Origin: Dermacentor variabilis
Taxonomy: Eukaryota > Arthropoda > Arachnida > Ixodida > Ixodidae
Length of the DNA stretch: 64,000 nucleotides
Assembly: GCF_050947875.1 (NCBI RefSeq)
Contig: NC_134573.1
Span: forward strand, 50,332,115 to 50,396,114
Reading direction: 5' to 3'
In this document: positions 33,385-43,648 of the stretch, piece after piece
Layout: every line of letters starts with the position of its first letter
Numbering within the stretch: position 1 is the first letter of the stretch
Notes under the pieces: generated by a model
The model's input: the letters and a program-made list of their open reading frames with translations, nothing else
The model's database searches: none
Told to the model about the DNA's origin: nothing
Translations under genes and position numbers: made by a program

Positions 33385-36333
33385 TTAAGAATCGGGAGGC
33401 AGAGGGTCGTGGTAGGGCTTGAGACGCGAGACGTGGACAATGTCACGTCCACGCCGGCGCAAGTCTTCAGGTGGTGACAGGGGCTCAATGAGAAAATTCA
33501 CCGGGGATGTTTGCTCCGAGACTCGGTAAGGCCCTTCGAATTTTGGGACGAGTTTCGAGGAAAGCCCCGGCGTTTGGAAAGGGACCGACAACCACACAAG
33601 AACGCCTGGAGCGTAGGTCATGTTGGGATGCGTGTCGATGCGGTTTTCTTTCTGGCGCTGCTGTTGCTCTGCTGTAAAGGAGCGCGCTAGCTGGCGGCAT
33701 TCTTCGGCTTGTCGGGCGACTTCGGAAACAGGTAGACACTCGGAGGCGTCAGGACGGTATGGAAGGAGAGTGTCGATGGTATGCGTAGGCTCGCGGCCAT
33801 ACAGGAGGAAGAAAGGTGAAAATCCCGTAGTGGCCTGGATCGCGGTGTTGTACGCGAACGTGACGAATGGAAGAATGCGGTCCCAGTTACCATGATCAGA
33901 TGCCACGTACATAGAGAGCATATCACCAAGTGTGCGGTTAAATCGCTCTGTGAGCCCGTTAGTCTGTGGATGGTATGCCGTGCTTGTCCGATGAATAATA
34001 TGACATTCCGAAAGCAAACTTTCGACGACTTCGGAGAGGAAGGCGCGACCTCGATCGCTGAGGAGTTCCCGAGGTGCGCCGTGTCGAAGCACGAAGCGAT
34101 GTAGGACGAAAGAGGCTACATCCCGCGCGGTAGCACTTGGTAAAGCAGCAGTTTCGGCGTAGCGTGTCAAATGATCAATAGCAACTACGATCCACCGATT
34201 GCCGTCTGGTGTCATAGGAAGCGGGCCGTATAGGTCGATGCCGACGCGATCGAAGGGTGTGGCAGGGCACGGGAGCGGCTGCAAGGCACCAGATGGGCGT
34301 AAAGGCGGCGATTTGCGGCGTTGACAGTCAAGACAGCACCGAACAAACTTGTGAACAAAATTGTACATGCCGCGCCAGTAGTAGCGGTGGCGAATTCGTT
34401 CGTACGTCTTGAAGACTCCGGCATGGCCACACTGCGGATCGTTGTGGAAAGCGGCACATATTTGAGACCTTAAGCTGCGGGGAACCACCAGAAGCCACCG
34501 ACGACCTTCAGGAGTGTAATTGCGTCGGTGCAGCAGCTGGTCACGAATGGCAAAATGAACTGCTTGGCGTCGAAGGGTTCGGGATACAGGGATGGTCGAC
34601 GATCCAGAAAGATAGTCGAAAAGAGAAGCGATCCACGGGTCACGACGCTGTGCGGTTGCAAAGGAGTCCATGTCGAGAGATGATACGGAATGTGCGGAAG
34701 TTGTTGCGCAGGCCGAGTCTGGAGGTAAAGGTGAACGAGACAAGGCATCTGCGTCGGAGTGTGTGCGTCCACTGCGGTATACGACGCGAATATCGTACTC
34801 CTGGATGCGTAGTGCCCAACGGGCTAGGCGGCCAGTGGGATCTTTCAAGTTGGCGAGCCAACAAAGCGCATGGTGATCTGTGACCAAGTCGAATGGGCGC
34901 CCGTACAGATATGGTCGGAACTTGCCAAGTGCCCATACTAAAGCCAAGCACTCTTTTTCGGTCACGCTGTAATTGGCCTCAGGCTTCGTCAGTGTGCGAC
35001 TCGCATAGGCGACTACATATTCGGGGTAGCCCGCCTTTCGTTGGGCGAGTACGGCGCCGAGACCGACCCCGCTGGCATCTGTATGTACTTCAGTTGCAGC
35101 TGACGGGTCGAAATGGCGAAGAATAGGTGGGGAGATGAGAAGACGACGCAGCGTAGCAAAGGCGGAGTCACATGCAGGGGACCAGCAGGAGAGGGCGGCG
35201 TCACCGCGTAGAAGCTGAGTCAATGGCGCCATGATCGATGCGAAATTTCGAACAAAGCGCCGGAAATATGAGCATAGGCCCACGAAGCTTCGAAGTTCTT
35301 TGATGGTCTGAGGCTTCGGAAACTCGGCGACTGCTCGAAGTTTTGCAGGATCGGGTAGAACGCCGTGCTTGGACACAACGTGGCCTAAAATGGTGAGCTC
35401 TCGCGCGGCGAAGCGGCACTTCCTGAGGTTGAGTTGAAGGCCAGCGTTCGTTAGACAGGTCAAAACTTGTCTGAGGCGGAGCAGGGGAGTAGGAAAATCA
35501 GGCGAGAAAACCACGACATCGTCGAGGTAACACAGACATATAGACCACTTGAGGCCACGCAGCGTGTTGTCCATGAGTCGTTCAAAGGTGGCAGGGGCGT
35601 TACAAAGCCCGAAAGGCATCACCTTAAATTCATATAAACCGTCAGGCGTAATGAATGCGGTTTTCTGGCGATCGGCCGCAGCCATCGGGACCTGCCAGTA
35701 CCCTGAACGCAAGTCAAGGGACGAGAAGAATTCTGCTCCCTGAAGACTGTCGAGGGCGTCATCGATGCGCGGCAAAGGATAGACGTCTTTGCGCGTTACC
35801 TCATTTAACCGACGGTAGTCGACGCAAAAGCGAATAGACCCGTCCTTCTTGCGAACGAGAACGACAGGAGATGCCCAGGGACTGTGCGAAGGTTGAATAA
35901 CATCACGGCGCAGCATATCTTCGACTTGGGTGGTAATGACACGACGCTCTTCGGCAGAGACGCGATATGGTCGTTGACGTAACGGCTGATGTGAACCGGT
36001 GTCAATGTAGTGCTGCACTTCCGACGTGCGGCCCAGGTGAGGTTGTGAAACGTCGAATGAACTTCTAAATTTGTGCAGGAGATCAAGAAGGTCGGCGCGT
36101 TCGGCAGGTGTGAGGGTATCGGCGATGACATTCATGAACGCAACCCTGGACGTTTCCTCAAGCGCGGACATCGAAGATGGTTGGCCGGGGTCGACGTCAA
36201 AAGAGTCTCCAGGGACGTCAACCAAAGACGAAGAGTCGAGGAGTTCCACGAAGCCAAGGCATTCACCAACGAGCAACGTAATAGGCGCACAGAGGGGATT
36301 GTAAAAGTATATATTGCTGCAGCGCCAGCCATG
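33385..36333 (-). CDS. Gypsy D pol: RT, RNase H, integrase
   Basis: The frame is open from 36333 to the stop at 33385 and is -1 relative to pro, overlapping it by about 200 bases. Counting residues from the codon at 36276: RT about 105-300 with YPLPRID at 166 and the catalytic YLDD at 250-253; RNase H about 390-520 with D400 of HTDAS, E441 and D467; integrase with H611/H618 and C648/C651 of the zinc-binding domain, then D681, D741 and E777, giving the D,D-35-E triad. The GPY-type end reads PKFEGPYRV. All catalytic residues are present. It would be made as a fusion with pro. It is possible that a one-base change near 36300 moved pro and pol into separate frames. Confidence 0.93.
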   Translation of the reverse strand, partial: HGWRCSNIYFYNPLCAPITLLVGECLGFVELLDSSSLVDVPGDSFDVDPGQPSSMSALEETSRVAFMNVIADTLTPAERADLLDLLHKFRSSFDVSQPHLGRTSEVQHYIDTGSHQPLRQRPYRVSAEERRVITTQVEDMLRRDVIQPSHSPWASPVVLVRKKDGSIRFCVDYRRLNEVTRKDVYPLPRIDDALDSLQGAEFFSSLDLRSGYWQVPMAAADRQKTAFITPDGLYEFKVMPFGLCNAPATFERLMDNTLRGLKWSICLCYLDDVVVFSPDFPTPLLRLRQVLTCLTNAGLQLNLRKCRFAARELTILGHVVSKHGVLPDPAKLRAVAEFPKPQTIKELRSFVGLCSYFRRFVRNFASIMAPLTQLLRGDAALSCWSPACDSAFATLRRLLISPPILRHFDPSAATEVHTDASGVGLGAVLAQRKAGYPEYVVAYASRTLTKPEANYSVTEKECLALVWALGKFRPYLYGRPFDLVTDHHALCWLANLKDPTGRLARWALRIQEYDIRVVYRSGRTHSDADALSRSPLPPDSACATTSAHSVSSLDMDSFATAQRRDPWIASLFDYLSGSSTIPVSRTLRRQAVHFAIRDQLLHRRNYTPEGRRWLLVVPRSLRSQICAAFHNDPQCGHAGVFKTYERIRHRYYWRGMYNFVHKFVRCCLDCQRRKSPPLRPSGALQPLPCPATPFDRVGIDLYGPLPMTPDGNRWIVVAIDHLTRYAETAALPSATARDVASFVLHRFVLRHGAPRELLSDRGRAFLSEVVESLLSECHIIHRTSTAYHPQTNGLTERFNRTLGDMLSMYVASDHGNWDRILPFVTFAYNTAIQATTGFSPFFLLYGREPTHTIDTLLPYRPDASECLPVSEVARQAEECRQLARSFTAEQQQRQKENRIDTHPNMTYAPGVLVWLSVPFQTPGLSSKLVPKFEGPYRVSEQTSPVNFLIEPLSPPEDLRRRGRDIVHVSRLKPYHDPLPPDS

Positions 36334-36935
36334 TCAAGCGTCGCGAAGGGTAGTGGGAGAGATTTACGGCCCATGAAGACGTCGGACGGCGTGAAGAGGA
36401 CCGTTGCATCAGCGATGGCATCGCAAAAGACGGGTACGAGGGCGAAGGAGCCAGGTGGAATATCTGTGTCCTCGCGCACGGAAAGTTTAGAAGGGCGGTC
36501 GCAATCTTCGTCCAAGGGTGCGTCACAAGGGGCAAATTCAACTTCGGCGCGTGCGCAGTCGATCACGGCTTTATGACTGGATAAGAAGTCCCATCCGAGG
36601 ATGACGTCATGCGAGCAGGTGGGAAGAACAATACACTCGACGATGTAAATAATGCCGTTAATAAGCACACGCACAGTACAGGCTGTGTGCGGAGTGACGT
36701 GCTGCGCGCTTGCCGTACGAAGCGACAGTCCAGAAAGCGGCGTGGTCACCTTGCGCAGCGAACGGCACAGTTTGGCGGCTATCACAGAAACGGCTGCGCC
36801 GGTATCCACAAGAGCGAATGCTGGAACACCTTCTACACAAATTTCGACCACGTTAGCAGGAGAGGCGCGAGGACTTTGACAGTTCGAATGGGGCGCAGTT
36901 CTTGCCTCTTGAACTGCGACGTTCAGTTTTCCTGG
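36132..36935 (-). CDS. Gypsy D protease frame
   Basis: This frame is -1 relative to gag. It opens after a stop at 36936-36938, so any gag-pro frameshift must happen in the 10 bases CCAGGAAAAC before the gag stop. The frame contains [16 protein letters not shown], with the intact retropepsin Asp-Thr-Gly, then [20 protein letters not shown] and [20 protein letters not shown]. The C-terminal part after about 36305 ([15 protein letters not shown]) no longer resembles Gypsy sequence, because the related sequence continues in the pol frame. The protease cleaves the polyprotein. Confidence 0.85.
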   Translation of the reverse strand, partial: PGKLNVAVQEARTAPHSNCQSPRASPANVVEICVEGVPAFALVDTGAAVSVIAAKLCRSLRKVTTPLSGLSLRTASAQHVTPHTACTVRVLINGIIYIVECIVLPTCSHDVILGWDFLSSHKAVIDCARAEVEFAPCDAPLDEDCDRPSKLSVREDTDIPPGSFALVPVFCDAIADATVLFTPSDVFMGRKSLPLPFATLDMAGAAAIYTFTIPSVRLLRCSLVNALASWNSSTLRLWLTSLETLLTSTPANHLRCPRLRKRPGLRS

Positions 36936-38185
36936 TCAGGTGGTGCGGGTCGCCGACGCATTGGGGAGAACGAGCGTCGGCGAGGGGATGGCGAGCGACG
37001 CGAAGGAAATTCTGGGATGTCAGCACGAGCATACGGTTGGGGGGAAGGAGCGGCGTATTGGCGAAATGGCAGGCTGCCGTACTGGAAGGGCCGCGAGGCG
37101 TCGCCGAACGCTTGAGGACGACGGCGGCAATATCGGGCGACGTGTCCGGGAGTGCAGCAAGAATAACAGATGGGTCGATTGTCAGGTGTTCGCCAAGGAT
37201 TAGCGCGCGGTGCGGTCCAAGATGTAGCATGGGCTTCCGGTGGCAGCGGTTGGGACTGGGTCGTGAAAGACGCCGGTGGAGGCCTGCGTACTGCCTGCGC
37301 GTACGTAAGAGGCGCGGCCACAGGCAGGACTGGCTGCGCATAGGTGAGAGGCATAGCGACAGGCTGCACTGCCCGCGTAGAGTTGAGATTCGCGGCTGCA
37401 GGCGGCTGATGGTGTGCGGAAGGGACAACTTGGGCGACCTCTTCGGAAATGAGGGTGCGGAGCGAGTTTGGAAGACGGGAGGTGGGCTCCTGAGTGAAGG
37501 GGACTAAATAAAGTTGGCGGGCAACTTCCTCACGCACAAAGTCCTTGACCCGCTGAAAGAATGAGGATGGGTCGTACAAGTTGTCAAGGCTCGCCAACAA
37601 CTCGTCGCTTCCCAAAGGACTCCGAGTCGAAGCGCGTTGCTTCCTTAACTCATCGTAACTTTGGCACAGGCTGACAACTTCAGACACAGTGCGCGGATTC
37701 CTGGCTTGGAGCATCTGGAATGCGCCGTCATCGATGCCTTTCAGGATATGGCGAATTCGCTCAGCTTCGGGCATTGCGGCGTTGACTCGTTTACAAAGGT
37801 CCACGACGTCTTCTATGTAGCTTGTGAACGTTTCCGCCGTCTGCTGTGCTCGGGCGCGCAAGCGCTGTTCGGCACGCAGCTTGCGAACAGCGGGTCGGCC
37901 GAACACTTCCGTAAAGGTTGTCTTGAAGACTGACCATGTGGGCACGTCACTTTCGTGGTTGTGAAACCACAGTTGGGCAACACCAGCCAGGTAAAAGATG
38001 ACGTGAGTTAACTTGGCTGGATCATCCCACTTGTTGTGTGCGCTCACCCGTTCATATGACGCAAACCAGTCTTCTACGTCTTCGTCGTCTGCACCGCTGA
38101 AGACCTTGGGGTCCCGTTGTCGTGGAACGCCGGTGCAGGTGATGGACTGTGGCGTCGGTGCCGTTTGGGAGGAGCTGTCGGTCAT
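36923..38185 (-). CDS. Gypsy D gag
   Basis: A 420-residue open frame from an ATG in good context (CCGCC before it). Landmarks: DPKVFSGADDEDVEDWFASY, FYLAGVAQLWFHNH, FKTTFTEVFGRPAV in the capsid-like region, then a Pro/Ala-rich linker and CYSCCTPGHVARYC, an intact CX2CX4HX4C zinc knuckle, followed by an Arg/Ser-rich tail. The protein would form the particle and bind the element's RNA. It ends with TGA at 36923-36925, directly after GGAAAAC, and overlaps the pro frame by 13 bases. No stop or shift is visible. Confidence 0.92.
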   Translation of the reverse strand: MTDSSSQTAPTPQSITCTGVPRQRDPKVFSGADDEDVEDWFASYERVSAHNKWDDPAKLTHVIFYLAGVAQLWFHNHESDVPTWSVFKTTFTEVFGRPAVRKLRAEQRLRARAQQTAETFTSYIEDVVDLCKRVNAAMPEAERIRHILKGIDDGAFQMLQARNPRTVSEVVSLCQSYDELRKQRASTRSPLGSDELLASLDNLYDPSSFFQRVKDFVREEVARQLYLVPFTQEPTSRLPNSLRTLISEEVAQVVPSAHHQPPAAANLNSTRAVQPVAMPLTYAQPVLPVAAPLTYAQAVRRPPPASFTTQSQPLPPEAHATSWTAPRANPWRTPDNRPICYSCCTPGHVARYCRRRPQAFGDASRPFQYGSLPFRQYAAPSPQPYARADIPEFPSRRSPSPRRRSFSPMRRRPAPPDQEN

Positions 38186-38240
38186 GGCGGGTGGTAGCGT
38201 TCTTGATCTCAGCTCCAGGGTTTCAAGCGACGGGGTTTGA

Positions 38241-38258
38241 GTCCCAGCACCTCCACCA
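38241..38258 (-). promoter_or_regulatory. Gypsy D primer-binding site
   Basis: Minus strand TGGTGGAGGTGCTGGGAC starts two bases inside the 5' LTR. TGG would pair with the CCA end of a tRNA; which tRNA I cannot say. Gypsy A shares the first 13 bases. Confidence 0.75.
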
Positions 38259-38260
38259 AT

Positions 38261-38426
38261 TGAGAAAAGGTTTATTGGCGGCTCCTAATGTAAAGGCACA
38301 GCAACCGGGAACGGCGAAGCAGCCCGAAACACTGTCCAAACGGACGCCAGCAATCAACAGCGCGAGGCGAGACGAGCCGCGCGTTGGCGATGCGGCTGTG
38401 CCGCGAGGCGCGTCTTCTTCTTCACA
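38261..38426 (-). repeat. Gypsy D 5' LTR
   Basis: 166 bp, identical to the 3' LTR. The primer-binding site starts two bases inside it. Promoter elements are not obvious by eye. Confidence 0.95.
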
Positions 38427-38430
38427 GCTC

Positions 38431-38538
38431 TTTTATTTATCCGAGGGAAAGCAGGAGGCAACTTACAGCGTTTGGCACTGAGTGGCGCCCTGACGTAAAC
38501 GACCCAAAACCAAAACCAGAAGCTAACAGGATACCACA
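38431..38538 (-). repeat. Gypsy E 5' LTR, second part
   Basis: Continues with ttttatttatccgaggg after the second GCTC (38427-38430) and ends ataccaca at 38538, matching the end of the LTR at 30690. Confidence 0.87.
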
Positions 38539-39589
38539 TTTTTCATGTTAAATTGCTTCACAAACTTAACCGCCTACTTGGTAACAGCCCTCTTGTTGGT
38601 TGGATCAATGACTTTCTGTCAAACCGCTCCCAATACGTAGAATACAATGATCACCTTTCTGATGCTGTCCCTGTTTTGTTCGGCGTTCCCCAGGGCTCTG
38701 CTCTGGCCCCACTTCTGTTCTTATTATATATAGATGATATAACAAACCAAGCCGACGTCACCATTTGCCTCGTTGCAGACGACTGCATTCTTTATCATAC
38801 TGTGCGTAACCACGAAGATCAAGCAAAACTGAACAATTCCCTAAATAAGGTAGTGCAGTGGTGTGCGACTGCCAAATGGTGATAAATTCCGACAAAACTG
38901 TCTGCATGTCGGTCACAAACAAAAAATAAAGTCTGCAGTTCCCGTACGGTTTCAACGGCACTATTCTACAAAGCGTCACCCAGTATAAATACTTAGGCGT
39001 AATCATCTCATCCAACCTCAGCTGGAATGCGCACATACAGCATGTAGCTAAAAAAGCCTTGAACAAACTGTTCTACCTCAAACGTACCTTATCGCATTCC
39101 ACCAGCCGGACAAAGCAGCTTGCTTACGTCAGCCTTATCAGACCGGCACTCGGATATGCCAACATAGTATGGTTTCCACATTCCAAAACCCACATTCATA
39201 CGCTGGAACGCATACAAAGAAAAGCTGCCCGATTTATCTATAATCGTTTTAAATGCACAGATTCACCAATCGAACTTCTCTCTTGCGCCGGTCTCGCTAC
39301 CCTCGAAATTCGAGCTAAGGTTCAACGATTAAAGTTCCTATACTTGGTATTACACAGTGCGCTGAAGTTGGATCCCGCTGCCTATCTAAAGTACAAACAC
39401 ACTAGACCGACTCGGCATAAGCACGCTTTCACACTAGAGGAATTTCTTTGTAGCAACAATACTTTTTACTTTTCATTCTTTCTGCGAACTGTGCGAGAGT
39501 GGAACTGCTTAAACCCTGCTATTACTGCCCAGCCCGCATTAGAAACATTTACAAATCATCTAAAAGAAGCAATCGCAATCACAACTTAG
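38539..39589 (+). pseudogene. LINE reverse transcriptase, part 2
   Basis: Resumes with HKLNRLLGNSPLVGWINDFL, SQYVEYNDHLSDAVPVLFGV, PQGSALAPLLFLLYIDDI and CLVADDCILY. The catalytic box is VADD instead of YADD. A frame change or stop follows after 38882. A long open frame at 39059-39589 covers the C-terminal region (LIRPALGYANIVWFPH, ERIQRKAARFIYNRF, REWNCLNPAI). Confidence 0.82.
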
Positions 39590-39824
39590 CGTTTTATTTA
39601 TTTTTATTTTTATCTTTTTGCAAGAACAATTGTGTGAAGACCAGTGTGTTACTCAATAAATGTAAGTGTCCATGTTTTTCTATGCTAACTCCTTGTTTGT
39701 TCAGTGTTTCCTGATATTGTACTTTTTTGATGACCATGTGCCCACTCCTGCAATAATCCCTATCAGGATTGACAGTATTGTGAAATAAATAAATAAATAA
39801 ATAAAATAGGGCAAAGGCACTTGA

Positions 39825-41585
39825 CGAAAAGAAAAACACCCAGCAAGTCACTTTCAAGTTCTTGAATGCTGTCACAAGTTCGCACAAGACCTGGGCAGTA
39901 GTCTTGAGTCTTGTCAGGCTTGTGCTTCTTGGCCATTCTCTTCATCTTTTCAGTCTCTTCGTGACCTTTCTTAGACCTGTAAAGCCTTTGTTTGTCCTTT
40001 TCAAGGCTCCTTCAAATTAGGGAGCTTCCAGGACTATAGCCAAGCTGCACTGCAACAGCCTTGCTGGTTAGCGTCATTCCCTGATTGTAGCGTGACACTG
40101 CTTCAGCAACACCCCTTTCCACAGCCAGCAATGAGTCGTGTCTGTTTTTGGAGCTTTGGGTCCAGATTACAGAGTGCAGGCACTCAATGGCATTTTCTAT
40201 CGTGCCATTACTGCAGCACTGTTAGAGGGCCTGGTCACCTAGCCTTGCAAAGGCTGCCTCTAGTGCATTGCGAATAAACCTTGGCAGAAGGTTTTTTTGT
40301 GCGGTGGTGGCTTGGTTTTATGCGATGGACACTTGTGGGTCATAGCCCAGTCACCGTAGCCATCATCATCGGGGTCAGGTGCTCCTTGGCAGCCACGGCA
40401 ATACCGAGAAAGAACAACATGGTCCGTCACCAGGCCTGTGTAAAGTTCAATAATGCACCCCACAGCTATGTTAGAATTGTGGCCATGGGTTTTCCAGGTG
40501 CCATCAAAAATGACGTCCACGTTTCCTACAGGGTTGAGGAAGTCCTTGTAGAGGATTCTGACTACTTCCACGCCTGCTGCCTCTGTGGCGATGGCTACTG
40601 TCTGGCAAGCTCGCACCATGGATTCCATGTGTCCCCTGAAGGTCTTCTGGTGAAGGCCCCGATGGGAGAGGTTCAGGGTGGCACAAAAGTCCACAAGGGC
40701 TGTCACTCCTTTTCCTATGCTTTGTATGCCTTTCATTACCCTGAGGTTGACCTCAAAGGGCGTGATGTTTGATGCTCCAGTGACTCGTGGCGATGAAAAA
40801 CACCGCTCCGCGAAATCGCAACTCAAGCACGTGAGCAGTAGCCTCACCGCTAGGCCGTACTATTTCTCATAGTACTTCTTGAGCCCAATAGGAGCCATCC
40901 CACACTTGCTGCACGTTGTGGACGCGAAAAGCATCTGCGAAACTTTCATGCCGACAATGACGTACTCCGTGCCGCCATCGTCGTTGTCACTCACCGCGCC
41001 GATGCCTAAAAGCTCGAACTTCCGCGAAGTCGCACACTTTTTTGTCAAGGAATACTTCATGTTGTCTACACGTTCTTTGTGCTCTGCACACTCACCCTCC
41101 GTGTAAAACAACGTTTCGATGGGATGCGCACGCGAGCTTGGTCCAGCTGTGCCCACTGGCGATGCCGAAGTTGACGGTCTCGAGGAGCTTGAATCAGCCG
41201 CGTCAACCCGCAGTGCCGTGGCTTGCGGCAACACCGAAGTTCTCGAGGAGCTTAGAACAGCGGCGTCGATCCGTGGTACGATAGCTTGCAGTAACACCAA
41301 ATTTGACGATCCGGGATGAGTTTGGCGCAGCAGCCCCAGGGGATCGCGGGACTGCGGTACTGCGGCTTGTGAGAACACCAAAGTGGCCATTCCCAGTGAG
41401 CCCGGCGCAGCGGCATCGATAGGTGGTACTGTGGCTTGCAATGACACCGAAGCTGCTGTAGTTTTTTTTTTGACGATACAGTTATCTTGTTCCAAGCATG
41501 TATCCTTTTGCGGACCGCTTTCTGCGTGCTTGATTTCAAACGCGAGTCCCGTCCCATTAGAATAATGGCATAAAAACGCACGCAT
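39825..41585 (-). pseudogene. Mutator-like transposase (PF20700 type), broken
   Basis: Two open stretches in the same minus-strand frame (40860-41585 and 40260-40847) are separated by a single TAG at 40860-40862. The first has a Ser/Ala-rich linker of repeats and, at its end, CSKCGMAPIG, a Cys pair; the second has SNITPFEVNLRVMKGIQSIG, then VDVIFDGTWKTHGHNSNIAV, a typical core block with the first catalytic Asp, and VVLSRYCRGCQGAPDPDDDG. After 40260 the frame breaks, but the end region is readable (GTIENAIECLHSVIW at about 40150-40190, and a Lys/Arg-rich part at 39900-39990). The middle of the catalytic core is deleted. It resembles the Mutator-like transposase family common in arthropod genomes. 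The gene is not functional as it stands. Confidence 0.8.
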
Positions 41586-42029
41586 GTACGCACGGCACGG
41601 CAGCCTGGCTAATAAATGTAGTAACGAATGTGCGAGCTAAAAGGGAGCGAATTAACAATGAAAATACTTACAGAAACAATGCGAGAAAAAGCTGTGGGGC
41701 ACGAAAGACTGCACAACAAAAAGAAGCCTTGGGCGCACGCAGACAACGCGAAGGCACCACGCCGTCAGCACGCGGCCGCGCCGGCTCGTGAAGGAGAGGA
41801 GGCGCGCGCCAGGGCCGATCGGAGGGCTGCGCCTTGGAGAAGCGTGCGCTTTGCCCAATCAGCATTATTCTTTCCGAATTTCATCCCTCGAAAACGTCAC
41901 CAATGCTGTCGCTCACAGAATGCCTTCGTCATGCTGAAAGGCACCGAAATAAAATATGGGAAACCAGCTGTCAAACGAAACCGAGATGGCGGTGATCACC
42001 CTGCATCGTCCAGAGCTTTGGCGGGTTGA
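41586..42029 (-). promoter_or_regulatory. Possible 5' exon and promoter region of the Mutator-like gene
   Basis: A GC-rich stretch (41700-41850 on the plus strand, cgcggccgcgccggctcgtg) is followed, on the minus strand, by a splice donor-like TTTCTGTAAGTATTTTC at about 41660-41680. It could be an untranslated first exon for the transposase that starts below. I have no sequence match to prove it. Confidence 0.3.
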
Positions 42030-42031
42030 AA

Positions 42032-42760
42032 TTAGGGCACATTTTCGAGCTGGGCCTTCAATTCCAGCCCACCGATGCTTACAAATTGCTGTTTCTTTAA
42101 TACTTCGAGAAGGAATTGAGCAATACTATTTTGTGGGGTAATACTTTGGACAATGAAGACTTCAAAATCGCGATTTTCAAAAATTGGCATTCTTTTTGCA
42201 TATTTTGCGATTTCAAGACCTGCGTCACCTCTTAAGTGAACAAGACCTCGAGCCACGCAAATAACTTGGTTGAAAAGGAGCTCTATGTTTTCATCCGCTA
42301 TGCCTTCGCGGTCATAGAATGTTTCATTCTCCACAAGAACGATTATACTGCAGCGTGGCGGCACAGTTACATTATCATCAACGACACGCAGTGCAGCAAG
42401 ATGTCGCTCCTCCGATGCTTCGACAGGTATAGCTTGTTTTGTCGAGAAGGACACACTGGACCTACGTAGATTAATTATGGCACCGTTAGCTTGTAGAAAA
42501 TCCATTCCCAATATAAGCTCCCGTGAACATTCTGGCAGTACAATAAAATCAGGAACGTAAGTAAAGCCTTTTATTGTAAGTCTTGCGGTGCATTGTCCAA
42601 GGGGCGTTTTATGGTGGACTGCCTGCTGTGCGTATCTGCGGTCCAGTCCACTACGTCAACTTTTTTCAGTTGCTTCGCCATCTTGAAGCTTATTACTAAA
42701 TAATCAGCGGCGGTGTGGACTAAGGCATTCAGCTCGCATCCGTCTATTATCAACCACAAA
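42032..42760 (-). pseudogene. Gypsy C protease, active site lost
   Basis: The first part (42571-42759) reads NALVHTAADYLVIS where the Gypsy protease should have DTGAD; Asp and Gly are both changed (HTA). The second part (42032-42511) reads MGMDFLQANGAIINLRRSS, the family's second block, and continues through CSIIVLVENE and VICVARGLVHLRG, the linker ahead of RT. A frame break lies between 42511 and 42571. Confidence 0.78.
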
Positions 42761-43221
42761 TCTGATGTAATGATTTCGTTCCTGCGCCTGTTTAGTGAAA
42801 TTATCTCATCATCGCACTGGAACCGTGTTGAGGATCTTTGTAACTCTGGTTATCAGTGACCTCACCTCCACAGGTTGCTTGCTTCAGTTTTCCTGGTATG
42901 GGCTTAGTGAACGATGCCTAGGCAATCTTGGAGACGCGCGTGGGCTAGGTGATCGGTAGCGCATGGGTGATGCTGACCATGGTTTATGTTGGCGAAGAGT
43001 AATGGGGCTTTGGCGCGTGGACAAGTATTCTTCGATTTCTGCTGGCCGTTCACCGTTTCGGGGGCATGGTGCACTTAAGGGAAACCCCTTAATCCAGCTT
43101 GGCGGTACGGGCGGAACCTATACAGGTTACCCGCTTCTCCGCAGTGAAAACACAGGCCTGCACTCATGGTCACGCGAGACGTCACTTTTCCGGGGCCTTT
43201 GTTCCATAAAACGAGGTGCAC

Positions 43222-43381
43222 ACTGTAAAATAATTTACACCCTTAAAAGTGAAAAATGGTGTAAATGTGTCTATAACTCGCACCTTTAGGGTGCTATCTA
43301 TATAATGGACACCCGAAGGGTGTGAGTTATAGACACATTTACACCCTTTGTCACTTTTTAGAGTGTAAATTATTTTACAGT
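43222..43381. mobile_element. 160-bp MITE with long inverted repeats and GCAC duplication
   Basis: The ends ACTGTAAAATAATTTACAC and their inverse face each other; the arms are about 70 bases and meet near the centre (ggtgctatctatataatgg). Both sides carry GCAC (43218-43221 and 43382-43385), a likely target duplication. It has no coding capacity. Inserted in Gypsy C. Confidence 0.75.
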
Positions 43382-43648
43382 GCACAGCGTACTGTCAGCG
43401 GGTAGGGAACGGTCATCACAACTGCTCCACTACTGTGTACCACGGTTTGCCTGAGTATTTCGGCGTATGACGTGCCTCAGTTCGTCCCGGACAACGTCGA
43501 CGATAGATAGTGCAGTTGGAGTCTGAGGTGTCTGCAACTTGTTGAATTGTTCCCTGATCATTGACTGGATGAGCTCCGGCAGGGCTTCAAGGTCGTTCGA
43601 CACGCCTCCAGAGAAGACATAAGCAGGTGCACAGCTTGCCTCATGGTT

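Larger units (their letters stand above)
33184..38426 (-). mobile_element. Gypsy D, complete and recent LTR retrotransposon
   Basis: 5,243 bp, flanked by the duplication GCTC (33180-33183 and 38427-38430). The two 166-bp LTRs are identical base for base by eye, so the insertion is recent. The primer-binding site is next to the 5' LTR (38241-38258, TGGTGGAGGTGCTGGGAC on the minus strand, same start as Gypsy A) and a G-rich purine tract is next to the 3' LTR (33350-33363). gag, pro and pol are open in three frames. No env-like frame. It inserted into the 5' LTR of Gypsy E, right beside its poly(A) signal. Confidence 0.95.
30460..38538 (-). mobile_element. Gypsy E (Mag-like), internally deleted, split by Gypsy D
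   Basis: Two LTRs of 231 bp bound it (30460-30690 and 33061-33183 joined to 38431-38538). The internal part, 30691-33060, has gag (32034-33023), a pol remnant at 31385-31717 and a purine tract next to the left LTR (minus strand AAGGGAGAGGTGA). Most of protease, RT and integrase is missing. The target duplication in the LINE is TTTCT on the left (30455-30459) and TTTTT (38539-38543) on the right. The LTRs differ at roughly a dozen positions, so the copy is older than D. Confidence 0.85.
29912..39806 (+). mobile_element. CR1/Jockey-type LINE split by Gypsy E (and D)
   Basis: The LINE is present in two parts, 29912-30459 and 38539-39806. The RT frame is cut after MDFSEAFDSV(S) at 30459 and resumes at about 38544 with HVKLLHKLNRLLGNSP. 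Candidate target duplications flank it: gcacttgacgaaaa at 29896-29909 and at 39817-39830, with similar bases on both sides. The 3' end is AATAAATAAATAAATAAA at about 39784-39806. The start (29912-30066) is not recognisable and 30067-30143 is a copy of 30314-30386. Confidence 0.8.

Noticed and set aside
36902..37507. 201-codon plus-strand open frame and others at 36073-37115
   Set aside because: They are antisense shadows of Gypsy D gag and protease.
33184..38426. Endogenous retrovirus with env
   Set aside because: No frame between the integrase end and the 3' LTR, nor elsewhere in the element, looks like an envelope gene; it is an LTR retrotransposon.
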